The notes beneath the pieces were generated by a model. The model was not told where the DNA came from, did no database searches, and worked only from the letters and a program-made list of their open reading frames with translations. Of a stretch of DNA of 64,000 nt, positions 1-7,902 are shown piece by piece; position 1 is the stretch's first letter, and the number at the start of each line of letters is the position of its first letter. The translations under genes and the position numbers were made by a program. The stretch comes from Lucinisca nassula. Lineage: Eukaryota; Mollusca; Bivalvia; Lucinida; Lucinidae. The stretch covers positions 110,579,245-110,643,244 of the forward strand of contig OY757017.1 of assembly GCA_963580285.1 (NCBI GenBank), written 5' to 3'.

Positions 1-20
1 CAGGGTTGGAAAAAGAACAT

Positions 21-92
21 GACTCGACCGGGACTCGAACCCGGAGCCTTTCGCATACCGTGCGAACACTCTACCGACTGAGCTACCGAGCC
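21..92 (-). tRNA. tRNA-like cloverleaf (tRNA pseudogene or SINE head), anticodon position GGT
   Basis: Read on the minus strand, 72 nt fold into a full cloverleaf. The 7-bp acceptor stem has two G:U pairs, the D arm is GCTC/GAGT, the anticodon stem is TTCGC/GCGAA, the variable loop has 5 nt, and the T arm is CCGGG-TTCGAGT-CCCGG. A run of five T lies about 8 nt past the 3' end, as in a Pol III terminator. The anticodon loop ACGGTAT has C where the universal U33 should be, and GGT (Thr) is rarely used as a eukaryotic anticodon. A pseudogene or SINE head is therefore more likely than a working tRNA. The window edge hides any SINE body. Confidence 0.45.
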
Positions 93-178
93 ACACGGTC
101 GACCTGCTACACTTTCCCCCTGCTTAATTAGATTCGTCCCGAATCTCTTCTCATGAGATTCGTCCCGAATCTCAGAAG

Positions 179-340
179 CCTCCGTGGTGCAGTGGTTACG
201 CTACTCGCCTTGTAAACCAGGGATCGCAGGATCGATCCCGGGCTTCTCCAGACTTTCGGATGGGTCTTTAAACCGAGGTCCCGTCTCCGTATGACCTTAG
301 CTGTTGGTGGGACGTAAAACTAAAACTCACTCACTCACTC
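179..340 (+). mobile_element. tRNA-derived SINE, family B
   Basis: The head is tRNA-like, with an A box around TGGTGCAGTGGTTACGC and a B box GGATCGATCCC. A conserved body follows (ctttcggatgggtc ... ggtcccgtctccgtatgacc ... ggtgggacgtaaaact), and it ends in CACT repeats. The flanks share cgtcccgaatctc (before the head and at 341), an apparent 13-bp target duplication. That flank motif also occurs once more just upstream. The same body recurs at 21507-21597 and 63793-63935. Confidence 0.75.
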
Positions 341-548
341 GTCCCGAATCTCTAAGTCCTATCCAGTCCGGCTGCGAGACTTATTTTCATACTCTTTCAT
401 GCCCTCAGACGCGGTGCTGGACCCCCAACTGGCCACCAAATGTCAACGGACGTGAGTCCGTCCTTTGGAGCAAATAAACCACAAAGACGATTGATGAATG
501 ATGAATCTATTATGGCTCTACATCTTCTTATAGCAGCATCGTCATTCT

Positions 549-648
549 GTAATATATAATATATGCAAATATATATTATAAAGCCGAATAAAGCTTCAGT
601 AATGATAAGTATACACATTATCCGTATAAACCGTAGATGGCAAGTGCC
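549..648 (+). repeat. Direct repeat, left copy (pairs with 1186-1284)
   Basis: About 100 bp (ctgtaatatataatatatgc ... ccgtagatggcaagtgc) recur at 1186-1284 with very few differences. The roughly 540 bp between them hold a small ORF and a family-A SINE, so this is a segmental or insertion-related duplication. Confidence 0.7.
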
Positions 649-835
649 GCGATACATACATGTCACCAATGCTAATGGCAATATGATATTTACAGACAAA
701 CAATGCTATATGAATTATGAATCTATGAAATACTTAACCACTAAACAAAACATGATAATACACAATTGTAGGTGCGGTTTTCATTTCTCGCAGTTTCATG
801 ATATAAAAACACATTACACATTGACTCACACTTAA
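563..835 (+). CDS. Small ORF with a C2H2-like zinc-finger motif, unidentified
   Basis: This 90-codon ORF has no recognisable family. Its C-terminus contains C-x-C-x12-H-x4-H, which is the C2H2 finger layout except that the cysteine pair is one residue apart instead of two to four. The first 30 or so codons lie in the direct repeat that recurs at 1186-1284, where the ORF does not continue. It could be an exon or transposon fragment, or chance in AT-rich DNA. I saw no promoter or splice context that supports expression. Confidence 0.2.
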   Translation: MQIYIIKPNKASVMISIHIIRINRRWQVPRYIHVTNANGNMIFTDKQCYMNYESMKYLTTKQNMIIHNCRCGFHFSQFHDIKTHYTLTHT

Positions 836-861
836 CTATAGTTTCAGGGACCAAAATGATC

Positions 862-1154
862 AACCCCGCCTATCGGGGTTTGAAGAATTAGATTGTCCGC
901 ATGATGTTTCCATGCAGAGCTGAAAACGACCGCACACGAGTACTGGTAACTTGCTTAGAGGATCTAAGCCTGTCCAGGGAAAGCGGTGTGAGTCTGACTG
1001 TCCATGCCTACAAACCCCACTGGTTTCCTTGGCGACAGGGCTTGAGATGTCATTTCATCTCAAAGTCGGGTTAAATCCTATAAAATCGGAAACATCGTCT
1101 CTTAATGACCTACACAATGTTGACGGGGGTCGTTAAACCTCAAACCAAACAAAC
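862..1154 (+). mobile_element. SINE family A, divergent full-length copy
   Basis: Family A is a roughly 300-bp element. It starts near cccgcccataggggcttgaag, carries ggatctaagcctgtccagg and gcgacagggcttgagatgtc, and ends in gttaaacctcaaatc plus CAAA repeats. This copy keeps the whole layout with about 15 percent substitutions. More than ten whole or partial copies occur in the window. I see no clear A/B boxes, so its Pol III origin is inferred from size, tail and target duplications. Confidence 0.75.
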
Positions 1155-1185
1155 TAATTCAAAAATGATAATTAAAGCATACCTG

Positions 1186-1284
1186 TAATATATAATATAT
1201 GCAAAATATATTATAAAGCCGAATAAAGCTTCAGTAATGATAAGTATACACCTTATCCGTATAAACCGTAGATGGCAAGTGCAG
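1186..1284 (+). repeat. Direct repeat, right copy (pairs with 549-648)
   Basis: Near-identical to 549-648, ending at gatggcaagtgc, after which the two copies diverge. Confidence 0.7.
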
Positions 1285-1494
1285 TGAAGCGTGTGTTGTG
1301 CTCATGCATGTTAGATTTTGCCCTAGGCTTAACACTTTATTTGACACAGGTAAAATAGCGAGGAAACCATGTTTAACGGGAATTATGACACGACCAACAG
1401 TGCAACAATCGTTTAATAAACGAGACAGTCACCCGAACACTTACTATCAACCGGATGGAATCAACTGGAGTACTCAAAGTAAAAAAAAAAAAAA

Positions 1495-1540
1495 AAACAA
1501 GACGTCACGATGTAAACAAGATGGTTGTCTTTTCGAATCT
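1495..1540 (+). promoter_or_regulatory. Possible internal promoter of the LINE (CRE-like and YY1-like sites)
   Basis: Just after an A-tract, GACGTCAC (CRE-like) is followed by CAAGATGG, which resembles the YY1 core found near the start of many LINEs and TATA-less genes. It lies about 300 bp before ORF1. This is inference from motifs only. Confidence 0.3.
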
Positions 1541-1838
1541 GAGTGAATTTTAAGTTTCAAACAGAAGATTGGAGTGAAAGTAAAGGTCAAATGACATTGG
1601 GTAAATTTAAATCTATCGTGTTTTTAGCTGTATTTGAAACATCTGAGCGGTCATTGGATAGATCAACGGCGTTTTCGTGATTCTAGTGTTTTCGTATTTT
1701 GACAGCTGCTATGAGAGGAATTTCAACATTGATCTAAAGACAATTTCAAGGTATTTAAAGAGACTATTATTATATTTTGAGAAAAGAGGGTAATATATTC
1801 ATTAGATAACTAGCACAACATATGATTTATAGCTCATA

Positions 1839-4800
1839 ATGCCTGCTGGAAGACAGAAATTTAATTTTTATGCCGTAACAAACGGGAGAGAGATCGGCAT
1901 TTATACAAATTGGCCTCAGGCAGGTGATGCAGTGTTAGGTTTTGCCAATGCAAAACACAAGGGCTTTGTGACATTTAGTGATGCTGTAAATGCAATGGTT
2001 AGGGCAGGCTTCTCTGATTTCGCTGTCATTGATGGGCAAAATTCCTATACAAAATCTGAGTATGAACAGAAATGCAATATTGTACCAGGAGGCATAAATG
2101 AAAAAGATACGCCACAGGATGAAAGGACATTAGTTGAAGTTGTCTATAAGGAGGATGAATCTGAGCCTACAACTGTATTTATAGATGGTAGCTGCATAAA
2201 GAATGGGGCGAACTGTGCTAGAGGTGGATTTGGCATTTACTGGGGGGCTGATCACCCATGGAATGGCAGCTACACTATACCACAGGAGGATGGGCCGACA
2301 AATAACAAAGCGGAATTAAGGGCGGCTATTAAAGCCATTGAGGTTGCGCAAGAACACTGTATAGGCAAGTTAATCATTAAATCTGACAGCAAGTATGTTA
2401 TTTCTGGAGTAAAGCAGTGGTCTGATACCTGGTGCAAAAATGGTTGGAAGACGTCAAATGGTGAGCAAGTTAAACATAAAGAAGAATGGGTGCAGTTACT
2501 GAAGTTGTTGAATGATTGTAAAATATCAATTACATGGAATCATGTTCCTGGTCATAATGGTGTCACAGGTAATGAGGAAGCTGATAAGTTGGCTGTTATC
2601 GGTGCTAATAATAAAGAGAGTGACCAGAAGAAAGAAGATGAAATACTTACTGTTAAAACAGCATCAGGACCACAGCCCAAAGTTATTGTCATATCCAACT
2701 CTAAGAAGCCAGACCAAAAGCAGAAAGATACAAATAAAACTGAAGAACAAATCTATTTCACACCTAAGGTAAAATTAGTAAAGGACCGCTCAGACACACC
2801 AGTTCCAGGCAGTATTAATGGGTCAAGTATTGACAAAAAGAATGTTCAAGACAGTAGAAAGAAGGATAATATCCAAGTCAAACCATCAATAACAGTGGAC
2901 AGTGACCAGTTTATACGAATAATGAAGAATATGGAAGCAGTGCTTGAAACTGTATTATATCAAGTAACCCAATCAAGAGAAGACAATCTGAATTTCAAGC
3001 AAGATGTTTCAAAGAAGCTGGAAGATATTACCACGCAGCAACAAAGCCTTGCAGAATCACTGTCAACAATACCAACAAAAATATCTTCAGAAGTTCATGA
3101 CTGTATGAGTAAGCTGAAATGTATAAATAACATGCCAGGGAAAGAAACAATAGAAACCGCCAGTACTTTTAAGGACATACATACTGGACTTCAAAACCTG
3201 CAAAAGAATGTCAGTAGTCGTCTAGACACCTTACAGTCAACATTACATAGGGCTGAATCCTCGTGCTCTTTTTGGAAGAAAAATGTTGACGAATCCTCTG
3301 TCAAAAATAAGAAAGAAAGCGAGAATATCAAAACCATGGGGAGACAACTATATCAAGCTATTACAGAAGTCAGAGACGAAAGCAAGCGTACCAGAGAACA
3401 TGTGGCGGAAATGGAGAAAAGCGTCAGCACTTTAACAGAAATTGACACATTTTCTACAGTAAACACCAAACCAAGGAAAAAAGAAGTTAGCATAGAGAAA
3501 GATTGTGTCTCTTCTCAACAACAAGATAATATTGAAAGTAAAACTACAGACATGGATGAAGATGCTGAAATAACATATGTAAAGACTGTTGTTGGTAAAA
3601 CAGAAGACACACAGAAACTTAAAAAGCCATTAAATGAAGCAGAGGCATCTGTCAGCAGCCAAAGCAATACACCAAAAGAGCAGCAGATAAAAGAGGATGG
3701 AGGAGGAAGCAGAAAGAGAAAAGTATGTCTGATCGGCGACTCTATTGCGGGTCAAGTGAATGTTGCCATGCTAGGGAAATCTACAAATACATTTGTCAGA
3801 AGAATCAGAGCACCAAAAATTAAAGATATAGGAGAACATGCTGAAGAAATTAAAGATGCCAAGCTCATACTTATCCATACTGGAATAAATAATCTTAGAG
3901 ATAAAGAAAGTACAGACTCATGTATCAAATCACTAATCGAAGGGATAACTACACTGAGAGAGAAAGCACCAGACGCAAAAATAGCTGTATCCAAACTGAC
4001 ACCGGTAGGCGATAGAGAATTAGATATTGAAAGGACATTTTTAAACGCTGGCTGTGAAAAGAAGTTACGAGAAGTGCAGAATGATATACTCTTCATTGAC
4101 AATAGCAACTTAGCCGAGCAAGGGAGGCCTATAACACAATTCTACATTCAAGATTTGTTGCACCTATCACATACTGGGGCGATCAGGTTCGGCAACAACT
4201 TCAAAAGGACAATAGATGAAGTAATGAGCTATGAAGAATCCAGAGCGAGACCAGTTGCGAGACGAGATGGCTACAGGAGAAGACGTGGTGGATACCGGCC
4301 AAGAGGTGACTATGGGGCGAGGTCAAATGTTTACCCAGCAAGGTCAAATACTTACGGGTCTAGATCAGATGGAAACAGTGCGAGATCAGATGGGTACAGA
4401 GTGGGGGCGAGACCAGATGGCTACAGGGCGAGACCAGATGTCTATGAGACGAGACCAGATGGCTATGGGACGGGACCAGATGGCTATGGGAAGCGACCAG
4501 ATGACTATGGGACAAGACCAGATGACTATGGGACAAGACCAGGTGGCTATGGGACGGGACAAGATGACTATGGAGTGAGACCAGATGATTATGGGAAAAG
4601 ACCAGATGTCTATGGGGCAAGACCAGATGACTGTGTGATGAAATCAGATGACTATGGGGAGAGACAAGATGGGTATTGGGCGATACAAGATGGCTGCAGG
4701 GAATTATCAGATGAGTATGCGATGAGACCAGATGGCTATGGCGTGAGAACTGATGGCTATAGCATGAGACCAGACAGTCGCGAGGCGGGGTCGGATGAAG

Positions 4801-5234
4801 ACAAAAGATCAGATGCCTACAGGGTGAGATCAAACAGATTTGGGATCAGATCAGATGGTTACGGAACGAGGCCAGATGGTTACAAGACCAGACCACATAC
4901 TTATGGGTCGAGACCATATGTTGACAGGGCAAGATCTGATAGCTACAGGGCAAGATCAGGTCACGGGTCAACATCAGGTGGATACGGGACAATGTACGAT
5001 GAACACAGAGCGAGATCAGGTGGATACAGTATGAGGTCAGCTTTACGGAATCCTAACGAGCATAGACCGGGCAAGTTCAGGGGGAGATCACGTTGGGACA
5101 CGAGATACGCTAAAGACAGATATGAAGGAAATTTCAATTCTAGGGACAAATATCAAAGCAGTCGGTTAAATGGTCCTGATTACACATCACGAAGACATAA
5201 GGACAGTGACTACTATGAATTCAGGAGATACTAA
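1839..5234 (+). CDS. LINE ORF1: RNase H1 (hybrid-binding + catalytic) - coiled coil - SGNH/GDSL hydrolase - Arg-rich repeats
   Basis: This 1131-aa protein has four parts. Residues 9-50 match the RNase H1 N-terminal hybrid-binding (viroplasmin/Cauli_VI) fold, with YAV..GR..GIY..W and a conserved KGF. Residues 110-255 are an RNase H with the full catalytic set D116 (FIDGS), E159 (NNKAEL), D183 (SDSKYV), H239 (VPGH) and D249 (NEEAD). Residues 350-560 are charged and heptad-like, probably a coiled coil. Residues 625-800 are SGNH/GDSL-like: GDS block at 633, a TGINNL block and a late D-x-x-H block (DLLHLS). About 300 residues of imperfect R-P/S-D-G-Y repeats follow, likely RNA-binding. The expected role is RNP assembly and RNA:DNA hybrid processing during target-primed reverse transcription. 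RNase H in ORF1 instead of at the end of ORF2 is unusual. The start is the first ATG, just before the viroplasmin fold. Confidence 0.9.
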   Translation: MPAGRQKFNFYAVTNGREIGIYTNWPQAGDAVLGFANAKHKGFVTFSDAVNAMVRAGFSDFAVIDGQNSYTKSEYEQKCNIVPGGINEKDTPQDERTLVEVVYKEDESEPTTVFIDGSCIKNGANCARGGFGIYWGADHPWNGSYTIPQEDGPTNNKAELRAAIKAIEVAQEHCIGKLIIKSDSKYVISGVKQWSDTWCKNGWKTSNGEQVKHKEEWVQLLKLLNDCKISITWNHVPGHNGVTGNEEADKLAVIGANNKESDQKKEDEILTVKTASGPQPKVIVISNSKKPDQKQKDTNKTEEQIYFTPKVKLVKDRSDTPVPGSINGSSIDKKNVQDSRKKDNIQVKPSITVDSDQFIRIMKNMEAVLETVLYQVTQSREDNLNFKQDVSKKLEDITTQQQSLAESLSTIPTKISSEVHDCMSKLKCINNMPGKETIETASTFKDIHTGLQNLQKNVSSRLDTLQSTLHRAESSCSFWKKNVDESSVKNKKESENIKTMGRQLYQAITEVRDESKRTREHVAEMEKSVSTLTEIDTFSTVNTKPRKKEVSIEKDCVSSQQQDNIESKTTDMDEDAEITYVKTVVGKTEDTQKLKKPLNEAEASVSSQSNTPKEQQIKEDGGGSRKRKVCLIGDSIAGQVNVAMLGKSTNTFVRRIRAPKIKDIGEHAEEIKDAKLILIHTGINNLRDKESTDSCIKSLIEGITTLREKAPDAKIAVSKLTPVGDRELDIERTFLNAGCEKKLREVQNDILFIDNSNLAEQGRPITQFYIQDLLHLSHTGAIRFGNNFKRTIDEVMSYEESRARPVARRDGYRRRRGGYRPRGDYGARSNVYPARSNTYGSRSDGNSARSDGYRVGARPDGYRARPDVYETRPDGYGTGPDGYGKRPDDYGTRPDDYGTRPGGYGTGQDDYGVRPDDYGKRPDVYGARPDDCVMKSDDYGERQDGYWAIQDGCRELSDEYAMRPDGYGVRTDGYSMRPDSREAGSDEDKRSDAYRVRSNRFGIRSDGYGTRPDGYKTRPHTYGSRPYVDRARSDSYRARSGHGSTSGGYGTMYDEHRARSGGYSMRSALRNPNEHRPGKFRGRSRWDTRYAKDRYEGNFNSRDKYQSSRLNGPDYTSRRHKDSDYYEFRRY
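4243..5060 (+). repeat. In-frame minisatellite encoding the Arg/Gly/Tyr tail of ORF1
   Basis: An imperfect unit of about 24 bp (gaccagatggctatgggacg) repeats some 30 times in frame and encodes R-P-D-G-Y-G-type octads. Open frames on both strands here are by-products of this periodicity. Confidence 0.85.
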
Positions 5235-5391
5235 ATCTATGTGAAATATGTGACTGTCGGTGAATCGCAGGGGCTTGGGGTTTTCTTTAGTATGGCCGCA
5301 AACAGACTGGAGATATTGTGAGTCGAGCATTTTTCATCAAAGATGCTGGAATTGCACTATTTACTGGCCAGGATGTTTTGTTTTTTTTTAG

Positions 5392-5432
5392 GGTGATGGT
5401 GGGGGGGGGTGGGGGTGGGGTGAGGGGAGGGT
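5392..5432 (+). other. G-rich tract with G-quadruplex potential between the LINE ORFs
   Basis: Several G runs of 3 to 10 occur within 40 nt on the sense strand, in the 470-bp spacer upstream of ORF2. They meet the loose G4 pattern. Any role in ORF2 translation or reverse-transcriptase pausing is speculation. Confidence 0.6.
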
Positions 5433-5703
5433 GTCATACTGATTGAATTTCTGGCTCCTGTGATATCAACCACAATGTGAGTTTAGTGTCATACAGTTAT
5501 ATTCATTTGTGCCATACAGTTACATTATATGAACAATACTTAATTACACAAGAGATGCATTGAAAATGTTTGACAAATTGTTGTGTCATATGAGGCTTCA
5601 AAGGATTATGGGTATTTTTTTTTATGCATTCTCTTGGATTCAAATGAATGATCTTTCTAATCACTCTAATCTTCAAATAGAAACTTATGCACCTAAGTTC
5701 TGA

Positions 5704-7902
5704 ATGAAAGGTCGGCTTTCAAATATGTTATTTTCCATTACTTCCTGGAACATAAATGGTCTTGAGCATAAGAGTCATGGGTTAAAATGTAACAAACTGG
5801 ATGATCCTGAAGTTATAGATTGTCTAAAATCTTCGGATTTAATTGGCCTTTTAGAAACACATGCTGATAAGTCTGTAGATATAAGCCTTCCTGGATATTA
5901 TGTCTTTCGTAAGGATAGGCCGAAACACCAAAATGCCCGTAAACCTTCTGGTGGAATAGCAGTTCTTTTAAAATCCTCTTTGCGACATATGTTTAAATTT
6001 GACCCTGTCTCTGACAGCGATATAATTTGGGTGCGGTTGCTAAAAGAATTCACTTCACTAAAGAATGATCTCTTTTTAGCTTTTGTATATCTACCCCCAT
6101 TAAATTCTACTTATGGAAAAGTCAACAGTAAAGACATAATGTCAAAATTACAAAAACAAATAGAATATTTTGCTTGTAAAGGCAAAATAATTATTTCTGG
6201 TGACCTAAATGCAAGAATTGGAGACTGTATAGATTTAATACAAAATGAAGTTGACCCATATATACCAGTCCCTCATGATGATACTTTTGATTTGATTTTA
6301 CCACGAGTTTCTCATGATAATTCAGTTGTTAACCAAAGTGGCAGATGGCTGATAGAACAGTGTATCAATAATCAGTTATATATTTTGAACGGGCGAACAT
6401 TAGGCGATTTAACAGGCCAGTTTACTTGCCAAACTCCACGTGGTAGTAGTACAGTTGATTACTTTATAGCCAGCAGATCTCTATCAAATTTTATTCAATG
6501 CATGAAAGTTCAAGATTTCAATTTCCTTTCTGACCACTGTATGTTGACTGCAAAGTTGATGTTAGGTTCACAATTATGCCAAGAAGAGCATATTTGCTCA
6601 GCTGATTATTTGGGGTGCTTAGCACCAGATAGCTTTGTGTGGTCAAATCGTTCTAAAGTCCAATTTCAGGATGTTTTTTCTTCTCCAACTATTAAACAAA
6701 AAATAGACAGTCTTAACATGATCACTGGACAAGCTGATTGTAAAGTTGATAGTTTAATTGAGGCTGTAACAGAGGTAATTGTTTCTGCTGGGGACATGAC
6801 ACTTTCAAGAAAAACATATAAAATAAAGAAGAAAAAAACTCACAAATTAAACAAAAAATGGTATGATAAGGATTGCCATTGTTTGCTAAGGGAATTGAAG
6901 GCAGCAAAGAATGCATTTAATAGAAACACTGATAATGCTTACTTACGTAACGTGTTTTACAAAAAGTTTAAGGAATATAAAAGATTAACTAAATTTAAAA
7001 GAAGAAAGTTTAAACAAAACTTAACGAACATGCTAAATGATGCGATAGAAAAAGATCCACAAAATGCATGGAAAATAATTGACGAATTGAAAAAAGAGTC
7101 ATCCCCCACAGACAAAGCAGAGAAAATAAATCACCAGGCATGGTTTGATCATTTTAATAAATTATTAAACACTCAGTTCAGTCCAGTTGACAAAAATAGA
7201 CAGGATTTAGTGAAAAACGAAGTTAATATCTATGAGACGTTAAATCAAAGTAGTAATCTTGATTATACCATGACTGAAAAAGAAGTTATTGCAGCTTCAA
7301 AAAGGCTAAAAAATAATAAAGCAAGTGCGTATGATTTGTTAAAAAATGAGATGATAAAATCAGCACTTCCATTTCTTTCCAAGCCAATAACTCAAGCATT
7401 TAATATGATTCTAAATACTGGTAAATTTCCCGAGTCTTGGAAAAATGGAATTATTATACCAGTGCACAAAAACGGAAATCAGTTTGACCCTAACAATTAC
7501 AGGGGTATTACTCTCAGTAGTTGCCTGAGTAAGTTATTCTGTCATGTTCTTAACAACAGAATTAGTTCTGATTTAGAGAACAGAGCTCTCTTAAAACAAG
7601 AACAGGCTGGTTTTCGGAAAAACCATCGAACATCTGACCATATATTTGTGCTGAGAACTATAATTGATAAATATGTTTTAAATGTAAAAAATGGTAGTAA
7701 GTTATTTGCCTGTTTCGTTGACCTGAGAAAGGCATTTGATACTGTATGGCATGATGGATTGTTGCTTAAATTACAGAAAGCTGGGATCTGTGGTAAAATC
7801 TACAATGTTATAAAGTCTATGTATAACAGTTCGCATTCAAGGGTTAAATCTAAGCATACAATGTCTGAACATATTGAAATTACACAGGGCGTCCATCCAT
7901 GA
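5704..7902 (+). CDS. LINE ORF2, 5' part: AP-like endonuclease and N-terminal reverse transcriptase
   Basis: Residues 10-285 form an exonuclease-endonuclease-phosphatase (APE-type) domain. The catalytic blocks are present: SWNING near 18, LLETH near 52, SGDLNAR near 166, a TVDYF block and SDH near 276. A basic linker follows, then RT fingers (NYRGITLSS) and motif A (FVDLRKAFD, near residue 670). The frame stops at TGA 7900-7902, right after QGV, where RT motif B should continue. The cause is a tandem CCAT duplication (7893-7900). The likely function is target-site nicking and target-primed cDNA synthesis. It starts at the ATG after an in-frame TGA; ATG at 5725 is an alternative. Confidence 0.9.
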   Translation: MKGRLSNMLFSITSWNINGLEHKSHGLKCNKLDDPEVIDCLKSSDLIGLLETHADKSVDISLPGYYVFRKDRPKHQNARKPSGGIAVLLKSSLRHMFKFDPVSDSDIIWVRLLKEFTSLKNDLFLAFVYLPPLNSTYGKVNSKDIMSKLQKQIEYFACKGKIIISGDLNARIGDCIDLIQNEVDPYIPVPHDDTFDLILPRVSHDNSVVNQSGRWLIEQCINNQLYILNGRTLGDLTGQFTCQTPRGSSTVDYFIASRSLSNFIQCMKVQDFNFLSDHCMLTAKLMLGSQLCQEEHICSADYLGCLAPDSFVWSNRSKVQFQDVFSSPTIKQKIDSLNMITGQADCKVDSLIEAVTEVIVSAGDMTLSRKTYKIKKKKTHKLNKKWYDKDCHCLLRELKAAKNAFNRNTDNAYLRNVFYKKFKEYKRLTKFKRRKFKQNLTNMLNDAIEKDPQNAWKIIDELKKESSPTDKAEKINHQAWFDHFNKLLNTQFSPVDKNRQDLVKNEVNIYETLNQSSNLDYTMTEKEVIAASKRLKNNKASAYDLLKNEMIKSALPFLSKPITQAFNMILNTGKFPESWKNGIIIPVHKNGNQFDPNNYRGITLSSCLSKLFCHVLNNRISSDLENRALLKQEQAGFRKNHRTSDHIFVLRTIIDKYVLNVKNGSKLFACFVDLRKAFDTVWHDGLLLKLQKAGICGKIYNVIKSMYNSSHSRVKSKHTMSEHIEITQGVHP

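Noticed and set aside
4231..4833. Long open frames on both strands within the ORF1 repeat tail (Met/Gln/Asp-rich plus strand, His/Ser-rich minus strand)
   Set aside because: They are shadows of the 24-bp in-frame minisatellite of ORF1, whose period is a multiple of three, which keeps all frames open.
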